The notes below the pieces were generated by a model. The model did no database searches, was not told where the DNA came from, and worked only from the letters and a program-made list of their open reading frames with translations. The translations under genes and the position numbers were made by a program. DNA of 64,000 nt from Flavobacterium fluvii (GTDB lineage Bacteria > Bacteroidota > Bacteroidia > Flavobacteriales > Flavobacteriaceae), in contig NZ_FQWB01000001.1 in NCBI RefSeq assembly GCF_900129545.1, positions 1,116,001 through 1,180,000 on the forward strand, given 5' to 3'. Positions 17,814 through 27,098 of this stretch are shown here, in pieces. Position 1 is the first letter of the stretch. Every line of letters starts with the position of its first letter.

Positions 17814-20576
17814 TCAATTATTTTTAATTTTTAGGACTGTTTTTTCCAGTCCATCGGAGGTTGCCACTAATGTAATTGTACCTTTACTTCTTTTATTGGA
17901 ACGAACAATTACCAATGCCATCCCATTGTATGCTTCTCGTTCGTGCGATGTAAAAGATACTAAATTGGCTGGGTCGCCATTGTCGGTCGCCACTATTTCG
18001 CCTGAACCTTCTATGCTGAACCTGATTTTGCTGTTGGCATTCGGCACCATTAATCCGTTCTTGTCCGTGATTTTTACGGTGATGAAAGCCAGGTCTTCTC
18101 CATCTGATTTTATTTCTGGACGGTCAACCATGACCACTAATTTTGTTGCTTTATCGGTAGTTTTTACTGTTTCTTCAGCCCAAATTTTACTGTTTTTATA
18201 CGCTACTACTTTTAGTTCTCCAGCTTGGTATTTTACATCATCCCAGCGAATTCGGGATTCCAATTCTACTTTCTTTTTTCGGCCAAGCGATTGTCCGTTC
18301 AAGAACAATTCGGCTTCATCGCCAGAAGTGAATACGTGAACCGGGGTAATTTCACCAACACGATTTGGCCAGTTCCAGTGTGGTAAAATATGGGCTATCG
18401 GCAAATTGGGTCTCCAACGAGATTGATACAAATAGAACCTGTCTTTTTTGAATCCGGCCAAGTCGATGATTCCGGAATAGGAACTGCGAGCCGAATAATA
18501 AGGAGTTGGTTCTCCTAGATAATCCCAGCCAGTCCAAACAAATTCACCTGCAACATAAGGATGGCGGTCTTGGGTGGCAAAAACTTTATCGGGTGATGCA
18601 CCAAATTGAGCGGTGTACAATTCATAGGCACTTACTTCCTTGGTCAGGGGATTGGCTCCCACGCCATCACTTACCGGAGCTGAATTTTCCGCTGTCACGG
18701 GAAAAATATAAGAACCGCGAGTACTTAATGCCGATGCTGTTTCACTGCTAACAATCATTTTATCCGGGAAAGCTTTTTGGAAAGCAGGATAAAGGGGAGA
18801 AGTACGTATTCCTCCTTTTAGATGCAAATAAGCCGGTGCGTCCCTGATGCCTTCACCTTGGTAATTCAAACTCATAAAATCCATTACTTTGGAAAAAGGC
18901 ATGTCTGGTTTTGCATAATTTTGTGATGCCGAAGCCAATCGTGTTGGATCTTCTTCATGCACAATATCATGAAGTTTTTGTGCTATTGTTGCTCCAGCAG
19001 CATCGGTATATTGTTCGCCAACTTCATTGCCAAAACTCCAAGCTATAACTGAAGGATGGTTTCGATCTCGACGAATAAAAGAGCGAGTGTCCGGTTCGTG
19101 CCAATCGGGAAAAATTAAATGAAAATCGTGTGGCGTTTTTTTGCGTTCCCAACTGTCGAATATTTCATCGATTACCAAAAAACCCATTCGGTCGGTTAAA
19201 TCAAGCAGTTCCGGTGCCGGCGGATTATGCGACAAACGGATGGCGTTGCAACCCAATTCGCGAAGCATTTCCAGCTGGCGCTGGGCTGCCCTTACATTAA
19301 AAGCTGCTCCCAATGCTCCTAAATCATGGTGTTGGTTTACGCCTTGTATTTTTATTTTTGCATCATTTACCAATAATCCTTGTATTGGATGAAATTCAAT
19401 TTTGCGAATGCCAAAAGGGGTGTCGTATTCATCTATTTGCTTTCCATCTATGTAAAGACGGGTTCGTGCTAAGTATAGATTTTGTTTTTGCGATGGATAG
19501 GCTCCCCAGAGTTTTGGTTTTTTTAGTTTTATTTTACTTTCCTTGACTTGTTTTTCGTCTGGATTCAAATTAATGGTTTCAGAAGGGAAATCAGCTATTG
19601 CTTTTCCTTTGGCTTTGCCAAAATCATCCAATGCATAGATTTGTGTTCTGGCTTGAACTGTCTGTGTCGAAGTTGTTTTGTTTTCTAGTTTTAAAGAAAG
19701 ATTGATGGAAGCTTCATTTACGGAAATTTCAGGTGTGGTTATAAACGTTCCCCATTGTGCTACGTGTACCGGTGCTGTTTTGGTCAGCCAAACATTGCGA
19801 TAAATTCCTCCTCCAGGATACCATCTTGCCGAATGGTTTGGGTTGTCAATCCTGATGGACAATTGATTTGGTCCTCCGTAATTTAGAAATGGAGTCAGGT
19901 CTAATCGAAAAGAATTATAACCATAAGGCCAGCCACCTACGAGATGACCATTGAGCCAAACTATGGCATAAGACATGGCACCGTCAACATCCAAATAGAT
20001 GATTTTACCTTTGTCGGTTGTTGCAATGTCCAATTTTTTGCGATACCAAGCAACGCCTTGACTAGGAAGGCGTCCCATTCCACCACCCACTTCAGGATTG
20101 TCGCCCACATAAAAAGGTTTAGTGATGGCCCAATCGTGAGGCAAGGTCACTTTTTCCCAAGCATCATCTTTGAAATCTGCTTTTACAAATGGGAAATCAG
20201 CACCGGGATTTCCTTCGGGACGAATGTGTTTGTTGGATGGGTCTTTTATGAAGTCATTGGCAGAGGGAAGAATCCAATTTTTCAGGACATCTTCTTTTGT
20301 TTCTACTTTTACCGCTTCGGTGGGTTTGGAGTCGGCAACCTTGCTGTCGTTTTCTGCCTCTATTTTAGGACGAACATCATATATAAGGTTATCCGGGTTG
20401 GCGTCATAAAGCATAAAATGCCATCCTTCGTTGAGTTTAATGCGTTCTCTTTTGTAGTTGGATTTTAGATTTTGGCCACATACATTTAACCCACTGAATG
20501 TGAATAAAACAACTATAATCAAGAAACCAAGATTTTTTATTTTAAAAAAAATACTGTTTAATAGCTTTGTATTCAT
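17814..20576 (-). CDS. GH2 family glycoside hydrolase, beta-galactosidase-like
   Basis: 920 residues with an N-terminal signal segment (NLGFLIIVVLFTFSGLNVCGQ). Domains: sugar-binding jelly roll (about 115-260, WYRKKLDIATTDKGK, GYNSFRLDLTPFLNYGGPNQ), immunoglobulin-like domain (about 265-385), TIM barrel (about 390-690) and C-terminal Ig-like domains (about 730-920, with DIPEIKSDGEDLAFITVKI-like text near 835). The acid/base is Glu518 in SFGNEVGEQ and the nucleophile Glu612 in IVSSETAS. IRLSHNPPAPELLDLTDRMG is typical of GH2. An unusual hydrophilic insert rich in Lys and Glu sits at about residues 70-125 before the first strand block. In this locus it may remove galactosyl (or glucuronosyl) decorations; the close galactose operon favours galactose. 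A terminator (20646-20683) separates it from the GH30 operon upstream. Confidence 0.88.
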   Translation of the reverse strand: MNTKLLNSIFFKIKNLGFLIIVVLFTFSGLNVCGQNLKSNYKRERIKLNEGWHFMLYDANPDNLIYDVRPKIEAENDSKVADSKPTEAVKVETKEDVLKNWILPSANDFIKDPSNKHIRPEGNPGADFPFVKADFKDDAWEKVTLPHDWAITKPFYVGDNPEVGGGMGRLPSQGVAWYRKKLDIATTDKGKIIYLDVDGAMSYAIVWLNGHLVGGWPYGYNSFRLDLTPFLNYGGPNQLSIRIDNPNHSARWYPGGGIYRNVWLTKTAPVHVAQWGTFITTPEISVNEASINLSLKLENKTTSTQTVQARTQIYALDDFGKAKGKAIADFPSETINLNPDEKQVKESKIKLKKPKLWGAYPSQKQNLYLARTRLYIDGKQIDEYDTPFGIRKIEFHPIQGLLVNDAKIKIQGVNQHHDLGALGAAFNVRAAQRQLEMLRELGCNAIRLSHNPPAPELLDLTDRMGFLVIDEIFDSWERKKTPHDFHLIFPDWHEPDTRSFIRRDRNHPSVIAWSFGNEVGEQYTDAAGATIAQKLHDIVHEEDPTRLASASQNYAKPDMPFSKVMDFMSLNYQGEGIRDAPAYLHLKGGIRTSPLYPAFQKAFPDKMIVSSETASALSTRGSYIFPVTAENSAPVSDGVGANPLTKEVSAYELYTAQFGASPDKVFATQDRHPYVAGEFVWTGWDYLGEPTPYYSARSSYSGIIDLAGFKKDRFYLYQSRWRPNLPIAHILPHWNWPNRVGEITPVHVFTSGDEAELFLNGQSLGRKKKVELESRIRWDDVKYQAGELKVVAYKNSKIWAEETVKTTDKATKLVVMVDRPEIKSDGEDLAFITVKITDKNGLMVPNANSKIRFSIEGSGEIVATDNGDPANLVSFTSHEREAYNGMALVIVRSNKRSKGTITLVATSDGLEKTVLKIKNN

Positions 20577-20645
20577 TGTAATTGTTTTGGTAATTTTTCA
20601 GATGAGTTCTGTTTATGTCGCTAAAATCCTAAATAATAAATAGAT

Positions 20646-20683
20646 ACAAAAAGTTAAGTTGCGCTTTATTCTTAACTTTTTGT
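20646..20683. terminator. terminator between GH30 and GH2
   Basis: A 13-base arm ACAAAAAGTTAAG (20646-20658) pairs perfectly with 20671-20683, with a 12-base loop. It lies 37 bases after the GH30 stop on the minus strand. The stem is AT-rich, so termination may be partial. Confidence 0.65.
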
Positions 20684-20719
20684 GGCAGTCTTACACCCAA
20701 TAGAGAATTCACGACTTCA

Positions 20720-22012
20720 TTAATTGCTCACAAAAGTGGTAACGCTTTTAGCAGGTAATGAATATGAAAAAGCGCCTATGGATGCGTTTACATTTACATT
20801 TGCTTGTTTTACCAAATTCAAGGTTTGAGAAGTTACATAAGGAGTCACTGATGTCACGGTTGTGTTTTTAAAAGCAAATTGTTGGTTTGTAATATCATTT
20901 CCGGTATTAATGGCAACAATAATAGTTTTTCCATCTCCTTTATAAGCACTCACAAAAACACTTGATTTAGGGTTTTTAGTTGCTCCAACCCTGATGTAAC
21001 CAGGTCTAATGAATTTGGTATAGTTGGACATGACATAACCTCTTTTCGTAACAATTCCATCGTCGCCTACCGGCCCATAATAACGTTTTCCATACCACCA
21101 AATGTAGGCATTGAAGTTAGCGGTCGCCATACAATCATGTATTTCTTTTGCTGTTCCCAAAACGGCATCCCAAGTAGTTTCGAGCACCAAATGTTCCGTC
21201 ATCCATACTTCTTTTCCTTTGCTTTTGGCCAAAGGATAATCATCCAAACCACTGCCATAAATGTGGCCTCCAACAATAGATACATTTGCTGCGGCTGCTG
21301 CATCATTAAGGAAAGGATCCGAGATGTTTCGATTAAAATTGAAAGACTCGGCGGCAATTAATTTTGTATCGTTAATGGTAGCGGCATTATTTTTTAAAAA
21401 ATCCATGATTTGTGCAGCTGTCCAGTCGCAAGACTCATAATCTACTACGATGTCGGGCTCATTTTGCATGGAAATAGCATATAAAGGCGCATTATTGGCC
21501 TTCATGTATTTGGAAAAATCATTCAAGTAGGTGGCATATTCTGCATAAGAACTTGTTTTTAATGATCCTTTTATAAGGCTGTTGTTGGTCTTCATTCTTG
21601 CAGGTGGACTCCAAGGGGATGCAACAATAATGGCTCCTCTCGCTTTTGCTGCCAAGGCATGATTCAATTCTACGGCTCTTTCGGCCGGAACGTCATCACT
21701 GGCAACTCTAATCCTTAGAATGGAAAGCCCAATTTGACCTTGATTATTTCCAAAAAGCAGATCCATATCGGAGTTGTTCAATGGTGATTCAAGGCGAAAT
21801 GCTGTCGCTGCACCAAATCCTCTAATGGTTTGTTGCTCATTTGAAAAATCAATGGTAGAAGCATCAGCGGCAATAACATCTACTGGTGGCGGTGTTGGAG
21901 CAGGATCGTCAGAGCCACCACAACTAATAATTGTAAAACCGCTCATTGCCAGTGTTAAAACTGTTTTTGTAATCCTGGTTGAAAAACTGTGTTTTGTTTT
22001 TTGAAGTTTCAT
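20720..22012 (-). CDS. GH30 xylanase, probably subfamily 8 (glucuronoxylanase)
   Basis: 430 residues. Lipoprotein signal ending at Cys31 (IISCGGSDDPAPTPPP), with acidic residues and a proline linker after the cysteine, so surface display is likely. The catalytic TIM barrel has RGFGAATAFRLESPLNNS near the start, the acid/base Glu185 in SMQNEPD and the nucleophile Glu273 in WMTEH. The stretch AYIWWYGKRYYGPVG resembles the loop that reads the methylglucuronate side chain in GH30_8 enzymes. The C-terminal part is the small beta-sandwich fused to the barrel in GH30. It would cut xylan next to glucuronate-substituted xylose. It is the last gene of the GPH-GH43-GH30 operon, 20 bases behind GH43. Subfamily assignment is from memory of motifs. 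Confidence 0.85.
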   Translation of the reverse strand: MKLQKTKHSFSTRITKTVLTLAMSGFTIISCGGSDDPAPTPPPVDVIAADASTIDFSNEQQTIRGFGAATAFRLESPLNNSDMDLLFGNNQGQIGLSILRIRVASDDVPAERAVELNHALAAKARGAIIVASPWSPPARMKTNNSLIKGSLKTSSYAEYATYLNDFSKYMKANNAPLYAISMQNEPDIVVDYESCDWTAAQIMDFLKNNAATINDTKLIAAESFNFNRNISDPFLNDAAAAANVSIVGGHIYGSGLDDYPLAKSKGKEVWMTEHLVLETTWDAVLGTAKEIHDCMATANFNAYIWWYGKRYYGPVGDDGIVTKRGYVMSNYTKFIRPGYIRVGATKNPKSSVFVSAYKGDGKTIIVAINTGNDITNQQFAFKNTTVTSVTPYVTSQTLNLVKQANVNVNASIGAFSYSLPAKSVTTFVSN

Positions 22013-22032
22013 GGATTCTAAGTTTTTTTGAG

Positions 22033-23055
22033 TTAAATTTCTCTGTATGGGTTTATGGTCACTATTGAACCGTCTTCATTATACTTGATTTCGGTTACTT
22101 TAATGGATCTTAAATGGGTCACCCCTTTTGATAGACTGGAATCGTGGTAAAACAGATACCATTTTTCATCCACTTTGCAAATGGAATGATGCGAAGTCCA
22201 TCCAATAACAGGATTTAGTATTATTCCTTGATAGGTAAATGGCCCATAAGGATTGTCTCCAGTGGCATAACAAATGAGATGGGTATCCCCGGTTGAATAG
22301 GAAAAATAATATTTTCCGTTGTATTTATGCAACCAAGATGCTTCAAAGAATCTGCGGTTGTTGTCTCCTGCCAATATTACTTTGCCATTTTCATCCAGAA
22401 TTTCGATTTCTTTCGGTTCTTCGGCAAATTGTAACATATCGTCTGAAAGTTGAGCTACAATAGGGCCTAAAGCGGGTTCTTTTTCTAACGGTTCTTCATT
22501 TGTTTCTGCATATTTGTTGTTTCGGTATTTTTGAAGTTGACCTCCCCAAATTCCGCCAAAATACATAAAGAATTTCCCGTCTTCATCTTCAAAAACTGCC
22601 GGATCTATGCTGTAACTTCCTTCAATGGCTTCTGGCTCCGGAATAAATGGGCCTACTGGAGAATCACTTATTGCCACTCCAATTTGGAAAATACCATTGA
22701 CACGTTTGGCAGGGAAATACAAATAATATTTACCGTTTTTGCAGGCAGCATCCGGAGCCCACATTTGTCTTTCGGCCCAGACAACATCTTTTACGTGCAA
22801 GGCAACTCCATTGTCTACAGTTGCTGCATCTACATTATCCATCGAAAGGACATGATAATCTTCCATTCCAAAATGGTCTCCATTGTCGTTAAACGGAATT
22901 CCGGCATCAATGTCATGTGAAGGATAAATGTATATTTTGCCATCGAATACATGAGCAGATGGATCGGCGGTGTATATGTGTGATACCAAGGGTTGCGAAA
23001 TGGCTTTTTCATTGATTGCGTCAAAATCAATATGCTCAATGCTTTCTTCAGACAT
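22033..23055 (-). CDS. GH43 beta-xylosidase/alpha-L-arabinofuranosidase, cytoplasmic
   Basis: 340 residues without a signal peptide, so it acts in the cytoplasm. The five-bladed propeller shows the GH43 triad: Asp31 in YTADPSAH (base), the aspartate in YSIDPAVFEDEDG near 150 (pKa modulator) and the glutamate in FFEASWLHKYNGKYYFSYS near 235 (acid). The opening SHIYTADPSAHVFDGKIYIYPSHDID resembles GH43 subfamily 1 enzymes active on xylo-oligosaccharides. It follows the GPH transporter by 29 bases and precedes GH30 by 20, so it probably processes xylosides that the transporter brings in. Xylosidase versus arabinofuranosidase specificity is not decided. Confidence 0.88.
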   Translation of the reverse strand: MSEESIEHIDFDAINEKAISQPLVSHIYTADPSAHVFDGKIYIYPSHDIDAGIPFNDNGDHFGMEDYHVLSMDNVDAATVDNGVALHVKDVVWAERQMWAPDAACKNGKYYLYFPAKRVNGIFQIGVAISDSPVGPFIPEPEAIEGSYSIDPAVFEDEDGKFFMYFGGIWGGQLQKYRNNKYAETNEEPLEKEPALGPIVAQLSDDMLQFAEEPKEIEILDENGKVILAGDNNRRFFEASWLHKYNGKYYFSYSTGDTHLICYATGDNPYGPFTYQGIILNPVIGWTSHHSICKVDEKWYLFYHDSSLSKGVTHLRSIKVTEIKYNEDGSIVTINPYREI

Positions 23056-23084
23056 AGTCGTATTTTTATATTTTAATGTAATAT

Positions 23085-24518
23085 TTAAGCTCTTCTTTCT
23101 TTTAAATCAGATTCAATTTGCACTTCCATTTTCTTGTTGATTTCATAGAAAAACAATAATCCAGCTCCAATTAAAAAGGGTATAGCAGGAAATATGCTTA
23201 CCAATAATTTAATTCCGTTAATGGCACTTTCGGGTTGAACCAATGAATTGGGAACATAGTCAAAATGACCCAATATCGATGTCGTCAATGCTCCTCCAAT
23301 ACTCAATCCTGCTTTTAGTCCAACCATCATGGCCGAAAAAATAATGGCTGTGGCTCTGCGATTGTTTTTCCATTCCGAGTAATCGGCAACATCGGCAATC
23401 ATGGCCCAAAGAAGCGGGATGGTAATGCCGTAGAAAAAGCCGTGAAGAATTTGGGAAACAAACATTAAACTTACCGATGCAGGAGGAAAGAAGTAAAACG
23501 CGATTATAAATAGTGTTGAAAGGAACAGGAAAAAACCAAATACATTTCTTTTGCCATATTTATCGGCGAAACTTTTAGACAACGTAATACCAACAATCAT
23601 GAAAATAATTCCACCGGCGTTGAACAATCCAAATCCCGCTGAAATGGGATCATCACCAAAAGTATTCAAACCTATCGTGGAAAGAAAATCTAAAATGGGC
23701 TGAATGAAAATGGCTAATTGCGCCTTGTCCACATAGTTTTCGAAATAATATACATAAGATCCGCCTTTCATTGCCAATGTTATGAATACCAATAGGGTAA
23801 GAGTCAGCATAATTAGCCAAGGCTTGTTTTTGACCAAATCGCCTAAATCTTCTTTAATACTGGATTTTTGTTCCGGTTTAGGTATGATTCTTTCTTTGGT
23901 CGTCAAAAAGGTAATCAACAACATAATGGTTCCGACGATGGCCAAAACAGTCATCACTTTTTCAATCCCGATGGCTTTGTCCCCGTTTCCGGCACTTTTG
24001 ATGATGCCAAGCATGAATACTTGTACAAAGAATTGCGCAAACATCACGGCAACGAATCGATAGGACGAAAGACTGTTTCTCTCCGACATATCACCCGTAA
24101 TTACACCGCTCAATGCAGAATAAGGCAAGTTGTTGCTGGCATAAAACAGCAGCAACAGCGAATAAGTCACCACGGCATAAATTACTTTTCCCTGATAGGA
24201 GAAATTGGGAGTCGTGAAAGCCAATAATGCTATAACTCCCAACGGCACTGCCGTCCACAAAATCCATGGCCGAAATTTTCCCCATTTGGAGTTGGTCCTG
24301 TCGGCAATGGCTCCAATAATTGGGTTGAAAATAAAAGCGGCAATTAACCCCACGACCAACATTATTATGGAGGAATGCGTTGGCGTCAATCCGTATATAT
24401 CCGTGTAAAAATAGGCAAGATAGGTCATCAATGTCTGGAATACCAAGTTGGCGGCAAGGTCACCTAGACTGTAACCAATTTTTTCTTTTACGGATAGTTT
24501 TTGGGAAGTAGAATTCAT
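23085..24518 (-). CDS. GPH-family (MFS) xyloside/oligosaccharide:cation symporter
   Basis: 478 residues and about 12 transmembrane helices. The N-terminus KLSVKEKIGYSLGDLAANLV, FNPIIGAIADRTNSKWGKFRPWILW and the later DVADYSEWKNNRRATAI are hallmarks of glycoside-pentoside-hexuronide:cation symporters. I use the start MNSTSQKLSV; the frame is open 14 codons upstream. It heads the operon with GH43 and GH30 and has a promoter with a LacI-type operator (24640-24683). Its role should be uptake of short xylo-oligosaccharides or xylosides across the inner membrane, for the cytoplasmic GH43. Confidence 0.9.
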   Translation of the reverse strand: MNSTSQKLSVKEKIGYSLGDLAANLVFQTLMTYLAYFYTDIYGLTPTHSSIIMLVVGLIAAFIFNPIIGAIADRTNSKWGKFRPWILWTAVPLGVIALLAFTTPNFSYQGKVIYAVVTYSLLLLFYASNNLPYSALSGVITGDMSERNSLSSYRFVAVMFAQFFVQVFMLGIIKSAGNGDKAIGIEKVMTVLAIVGTIMLLITFLTTKERIIPKPEQKSSIKEDLGDLVKNKPWLIMLTLTLLVFITLAMKGGSYVYYFENYVDKAQLAIFIQPILDFLSTIGLNTFGDDPISAGFGLFNAGGIIFMIVGITLSKSFADKYGKRNVFGFFLFLSTLFIIAFYFFPPASVSLMFVSQILHGFFYGITIPLLWAMIADVADYSEWKNNRRATAIIFSAMMVGLKAGLSIGGALTTSILGHFDYVPNSLVQPESAINGIKLLVSIFPAIPFLIGAGLLFFYEINKKMEVQIESDLKERRA

Positions 24519-24639
24519 TTTTTGGGTTATGTTAGTTAATTTGAAATCTTGATGAATCAAGTTTTATTTGAGTTTTTTGGTTTTGGAAATGAATGATTAA
24601 AATAGTCTTATGAACCTATTTGCCATGACTACATTTTAA

Positions 24640-24683
24640 ACAATCGGTTGTGTAAATGTATGCAAAACTTTGTAAAAAACAAA
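24640..24683 (-). promoter_or_regulatory. GPH operon promoter with LacI-type operator
   Basis: On the minus strand TTTG (24680-24683) is followed after 19 bases by TACATTTA (24653-24660), seven of eight matches to the -7 box. Directly downstream lies the palindrome ACAACCGATTGT (plus 24640-24651), which would cover the transcription start. It shares the 10-mer CAATCGGTTG with the sites at susC and GH3. Confidence 0.78.
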
Positions 24684-24724
24684 TTTGTCATTAATTAATA
24701 GGTTTTTTTATTGATGTTTTATTT

Positions 24725-24758
24725 TTAAACAGTCAAATTAAAGAAGATGACTGTTTTT
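24725..24758. terminator. hairpin after the GH10 operon
   Basis: AAACAGTCA (24727-24735) pairs with TGACTGTTT (24748-24756), with a 12-base loop. It lies 18 bases beyond the stop of the GH10 gene at 24774. The T run is better on the plus strand, so its strength for the minus-strand operon is uncertain. Confidence 0.5.
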
Positions 24759-24773
24759 TAACCTTCTGTCTAT

Positions 24774-25895
24774 TTATTTTTTGGTTTCTTTCAGACTCAT
24801 CACGCTGTTATAGGCACTTTTGGGTTTGAATTCACGATTAAAGAGCAAGGGATAGTTGGTTCTTCCTTTTATTGGCCAATCATTCAGCCAGGATTGACCG
24901 TCATTCACTCCCCAAAGGGTAACCCTGTCAATTTTGTCTTGGTGTTTTGTAAACAGCTTGAAAATAGCTTCATAGCGTGCTGCCAATTGAATTTGAACAG
25001 CATCCGGAAGACCATTGGGATAAGGATTCATTTTTTCGCTGGCTTCAGACTTTTGATTTACGTCGGCTCCAACCACATCCCAAGGATTGGGCAATACACT
25101 AATGTCCAATTCCGTAAAAGACACTTTTAGTCCAAGAGCAGAAAAATCAAGAATGGTTTTTTCAATTTCATCCAGCGATGGAGAGGTCAGGTTCCAATGC
25201 CCTTGTTCTCCGACACCGTCAATTTTGGCTCCATTTTTTTGAAGGTTTTTAACCAAGGCAACAGCTCCTTTTCTCTTTGTTGGTTGACACAAGTTATAAT
25301 CATTATAGTACAAGTCGGTTTTCGGATCCGCTTTGGCGGCCAATTTGAAAGCCAAAGTCAAATATTCTTTTCCATAAGTATCCAAAAAAACTGTTTTTCG
25401 CAACGTTCCGTCTTCGTTCAAAGCCTCGTTGACCACGTCCCAAGAATTTATTCTTCCCTTGTATTTCCCGACAATTGTTGAAATATGATTGGTCATTGCG
25501 TTGGTCATTGCGGCACTGTCTTTTATTTGTGCTATCCAAGGAGCCAATTGACTGTGCCATAGAAGGGTATGTCCGTGAATGAACATCTTGTGTTTTTCTC
25601 CAAAAGCAACAAAATTATCGGTCATTTTGAAATCAAATTTGTCTTTTTCGGGATGAATAAACATTGATTTCATGCAGTTTTCGGCGGTGATACTGTTGAA
25701 TTCCTTTGCAATCAAACTAGAAACCCCAGCGTCTTTTTCCTTGATTTGATTGGTGTCTAATGCTGATCCAATATAGAAATCTTTTTGGTAAGCATTTTTA
25801 AGAGAAATGACCTTCTCTTGGTTTTTTGGAATCGAATTGCAACTGCTGATTAGAAGCATTGTCGCCAATACTAAAAATGGTTTTGTAAATTTCAT
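24774..25895 (-). CDS. GH10 endo-beta-1,4-xylanase, lipoprotein (probably periplasmic)
   Basis: 373 residues. Lipobox ISSC with Cys19, followed by NSIPKNQ, which lacks the acidic surface-export signal. A periplasm-facing location is therefore likely. The GH10 barrel spans about 35-370: FNSITAENCMKSMFIHP, GHTLLWHSQLAPW, acid/base Glu in SWDVVNEALN, NDYNLCQ, nucleophile Glu in KVSFTELDIS, and LWGVNDGQSWLNDWP near the end. It cuts xylan or imported xylo-oligosaccharides internally. It is the third gene of GH67-GH10-GH10, 12 bases after the other GH10, which carries a surface signal and a linker. Confidence 0.95.
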   Translation of the reverse strand: MKFTKPFLVLATMLLISSCNSIPKNQEKVISLKNAYQKDFYIGSALDTNQIKEKDAGVSSLIAKEFNSITAENCMKSMFIHPEKDKFDFKMTDNFVAFGEKHKMFIHGHTLLWHSQLAPWIAQIKDSAAMTNAMTNHISTIVGKYKGRINSWDVVNEALNEDGTLRKTVFLDTYGKEYLTLAFKLAAKADPKTDLYYNDYNLCQPTKRKGAVALVKNLQKNGAKIDGVGEQGHWNLTSPSLDEIEKTILDFSALGLKVSFTELDISVLPNPWDVVGADVNQKSEASEKMNPYPNGLPDAVQIQLAARYEAIFKLFTKHQDKIDRVTLWGVNDGQSWLNDWPIKGRTNYPLLFNREFKPKSAYNSVMSLKETKK

Positions 25896-25907
25896 CGTTT
25901 TGTTTTT

Positions 25908-27020
25908 TTATTGTTGGTTTAATCCTTCAAGGAAACCGTTGTATGCAGGTTTGTATCCGTAATTGGCATCAAACAATAGAGGCCATTCGTTTGAGTTGTT
26001 GTGAAAACTCAATAACCAACTCTCGCTGTCTCTCATTCCCCAAAAGGTTATTCCAAATCTTTGTGCCGCAGGAATTGTTTTGTACAAAACGGCAATTTCT
26101 TTGTATTTTGCTTTCTGGGCATTGGATCTTTCGGTAGTTAAAGTAGTTAAATCTTTATAAATATTCACCGTCATGTCCAATTCAGAAAAGTGAATTAAAA
26201 GTCCCGTGTTTTTTATGGTAGTTAAATTAGCTGCCAAAGTCGACATGCTTGTTGTCACGTAATCGACGTGCATTTGCAAGCCAATTCCATCGATAGGGGT
26301 CGAATTTGCTTTGAAAGAATTGACCATATTTACTACTTCGGTTACTTTAGAACCTTGACTTTCCAGATTGTAGTCATTGTAAAACAACTTTACGGTTGGA
26401 TCTGCTTCTCTGGCCCAAGTGAAACATTTTACGAGATAATTAGGGATTCTTTTGTAAAAAGCGGCTGCATAAGCACCATCGGTAAAAGCTTCGTTAACGA
26501 CATCCCAACTTTCGACAACAGGTTTTCCGGCTGCTGTTTTAGCCAATGCAAAGTGTGCCACCGTTGCTTTAACATATCCTTTTACTTGTGCTTCAAATTC
26601 AGCATCAGTTCCAGCGTAGTTTTTCAGCCAATTTGGTATTGAACTATGCCAAACCAAGGCATGTCCATGCACTCGTATTCCATTTGCTTTCGCATAAGCA
26701 ACTATTGCGTCGCCTTTACTGAAATCATAAGTGTTTGGGGCGGTAAACATTGATGCCATTTTCATGTCGTTTTCAGCAGTAACACTATTGAATTCTTTAT
26801 TCAATACTGTCGTGAAATTATTGTCGTTACCAGACAGCCTGTCTGCAGAAACAATCATTCCTATGGGGAAAGTAACGGCTGCTTTCAATGTTGTGGCTGC
26901 TGGAGTAGGTGTTGGCGTTGGTGTCGGAGTTGGAGTGGCAACAGGGTCGCTTTCTGATCCACCACCACAACTCACTAGAGTGGCAGCTATGATTATCGCT
27001 AAATTTTTGATTATTTTCAT
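25908..27020 (-). CDS. GH10 endo-beta-1,4-xylanase, surface lipoprotein with Thr-Pro linker
   Basis: 370 residues. Lipobox VSC with Cys18, then GGGSESDP (acidic, surface type) and a linker of repeated Thr-Pro at about 28-40. The linker is encoded by a near-hexameric repeat around 26901-26938. The catalytic barrel has FNSVTAENDMKMASMF, GHALVWHSSIPNWL, acid/base Glu in SWDVVNEAFT, NDYNLESQG, nucleophile Glu in HFSELDMT and FWGMRDSESW. The signal and linker suggest it is held away from the outer membrane and attacks polymeric xylan. It sits 78 bases after GH67 and 12 before the second GH10. The two GH10 proteins are clearly diverged, not a recent tandem copy. Confidence 0.95.
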   Translation of the reverse strand: MKIIKNLAIIIAATLVSCGGGSESDPVATPTPTPTPTPTPAATTLKAAVTFPIGMIVSADRLSGNDNNFTTVLNKEFNSVTAENDMKMASMFTAPNTYDFSKGDAIVAYAKANGIRVHGHALVWHSSIPNWLKNYAGTDAEFEAQVKGYVKATVAHFALAKTAAGKPVVESWDVVNEAFTDGAYAAAFYKRIPNYLVKCFTWAREADPTVKLFYNDYNLESQGSKVTEVVNMVNSFKANSTPIDGIGLQMHVDYVTTSMSTLAANLTTIKNTGLLIHFSELDMTVNIYKDLTTLTTERSNAQKAKYKEIAVLYKTIPAAQRFGITFWGMRDSESWLLSFHNNSNEWPLLFDANYGYKPAYNGFLEGLNQQ

Positions 27021-27098
27021 AATTCGTATTTTATTTAATGTTGTTTTAATTTTCTGCTTTTTTTGTTTTATGTATAAATCCCCGGATTGTGATGCATA

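Noticed and set aside
26901..26938. Near-hexameric DNA repeat, possible phase-variable microsatellite
   Set aside because: It encodes the Thr-Pro linker of the GH10 lipoprotein in whole codons; unit length changes would keep the frame, so no switch is expected.
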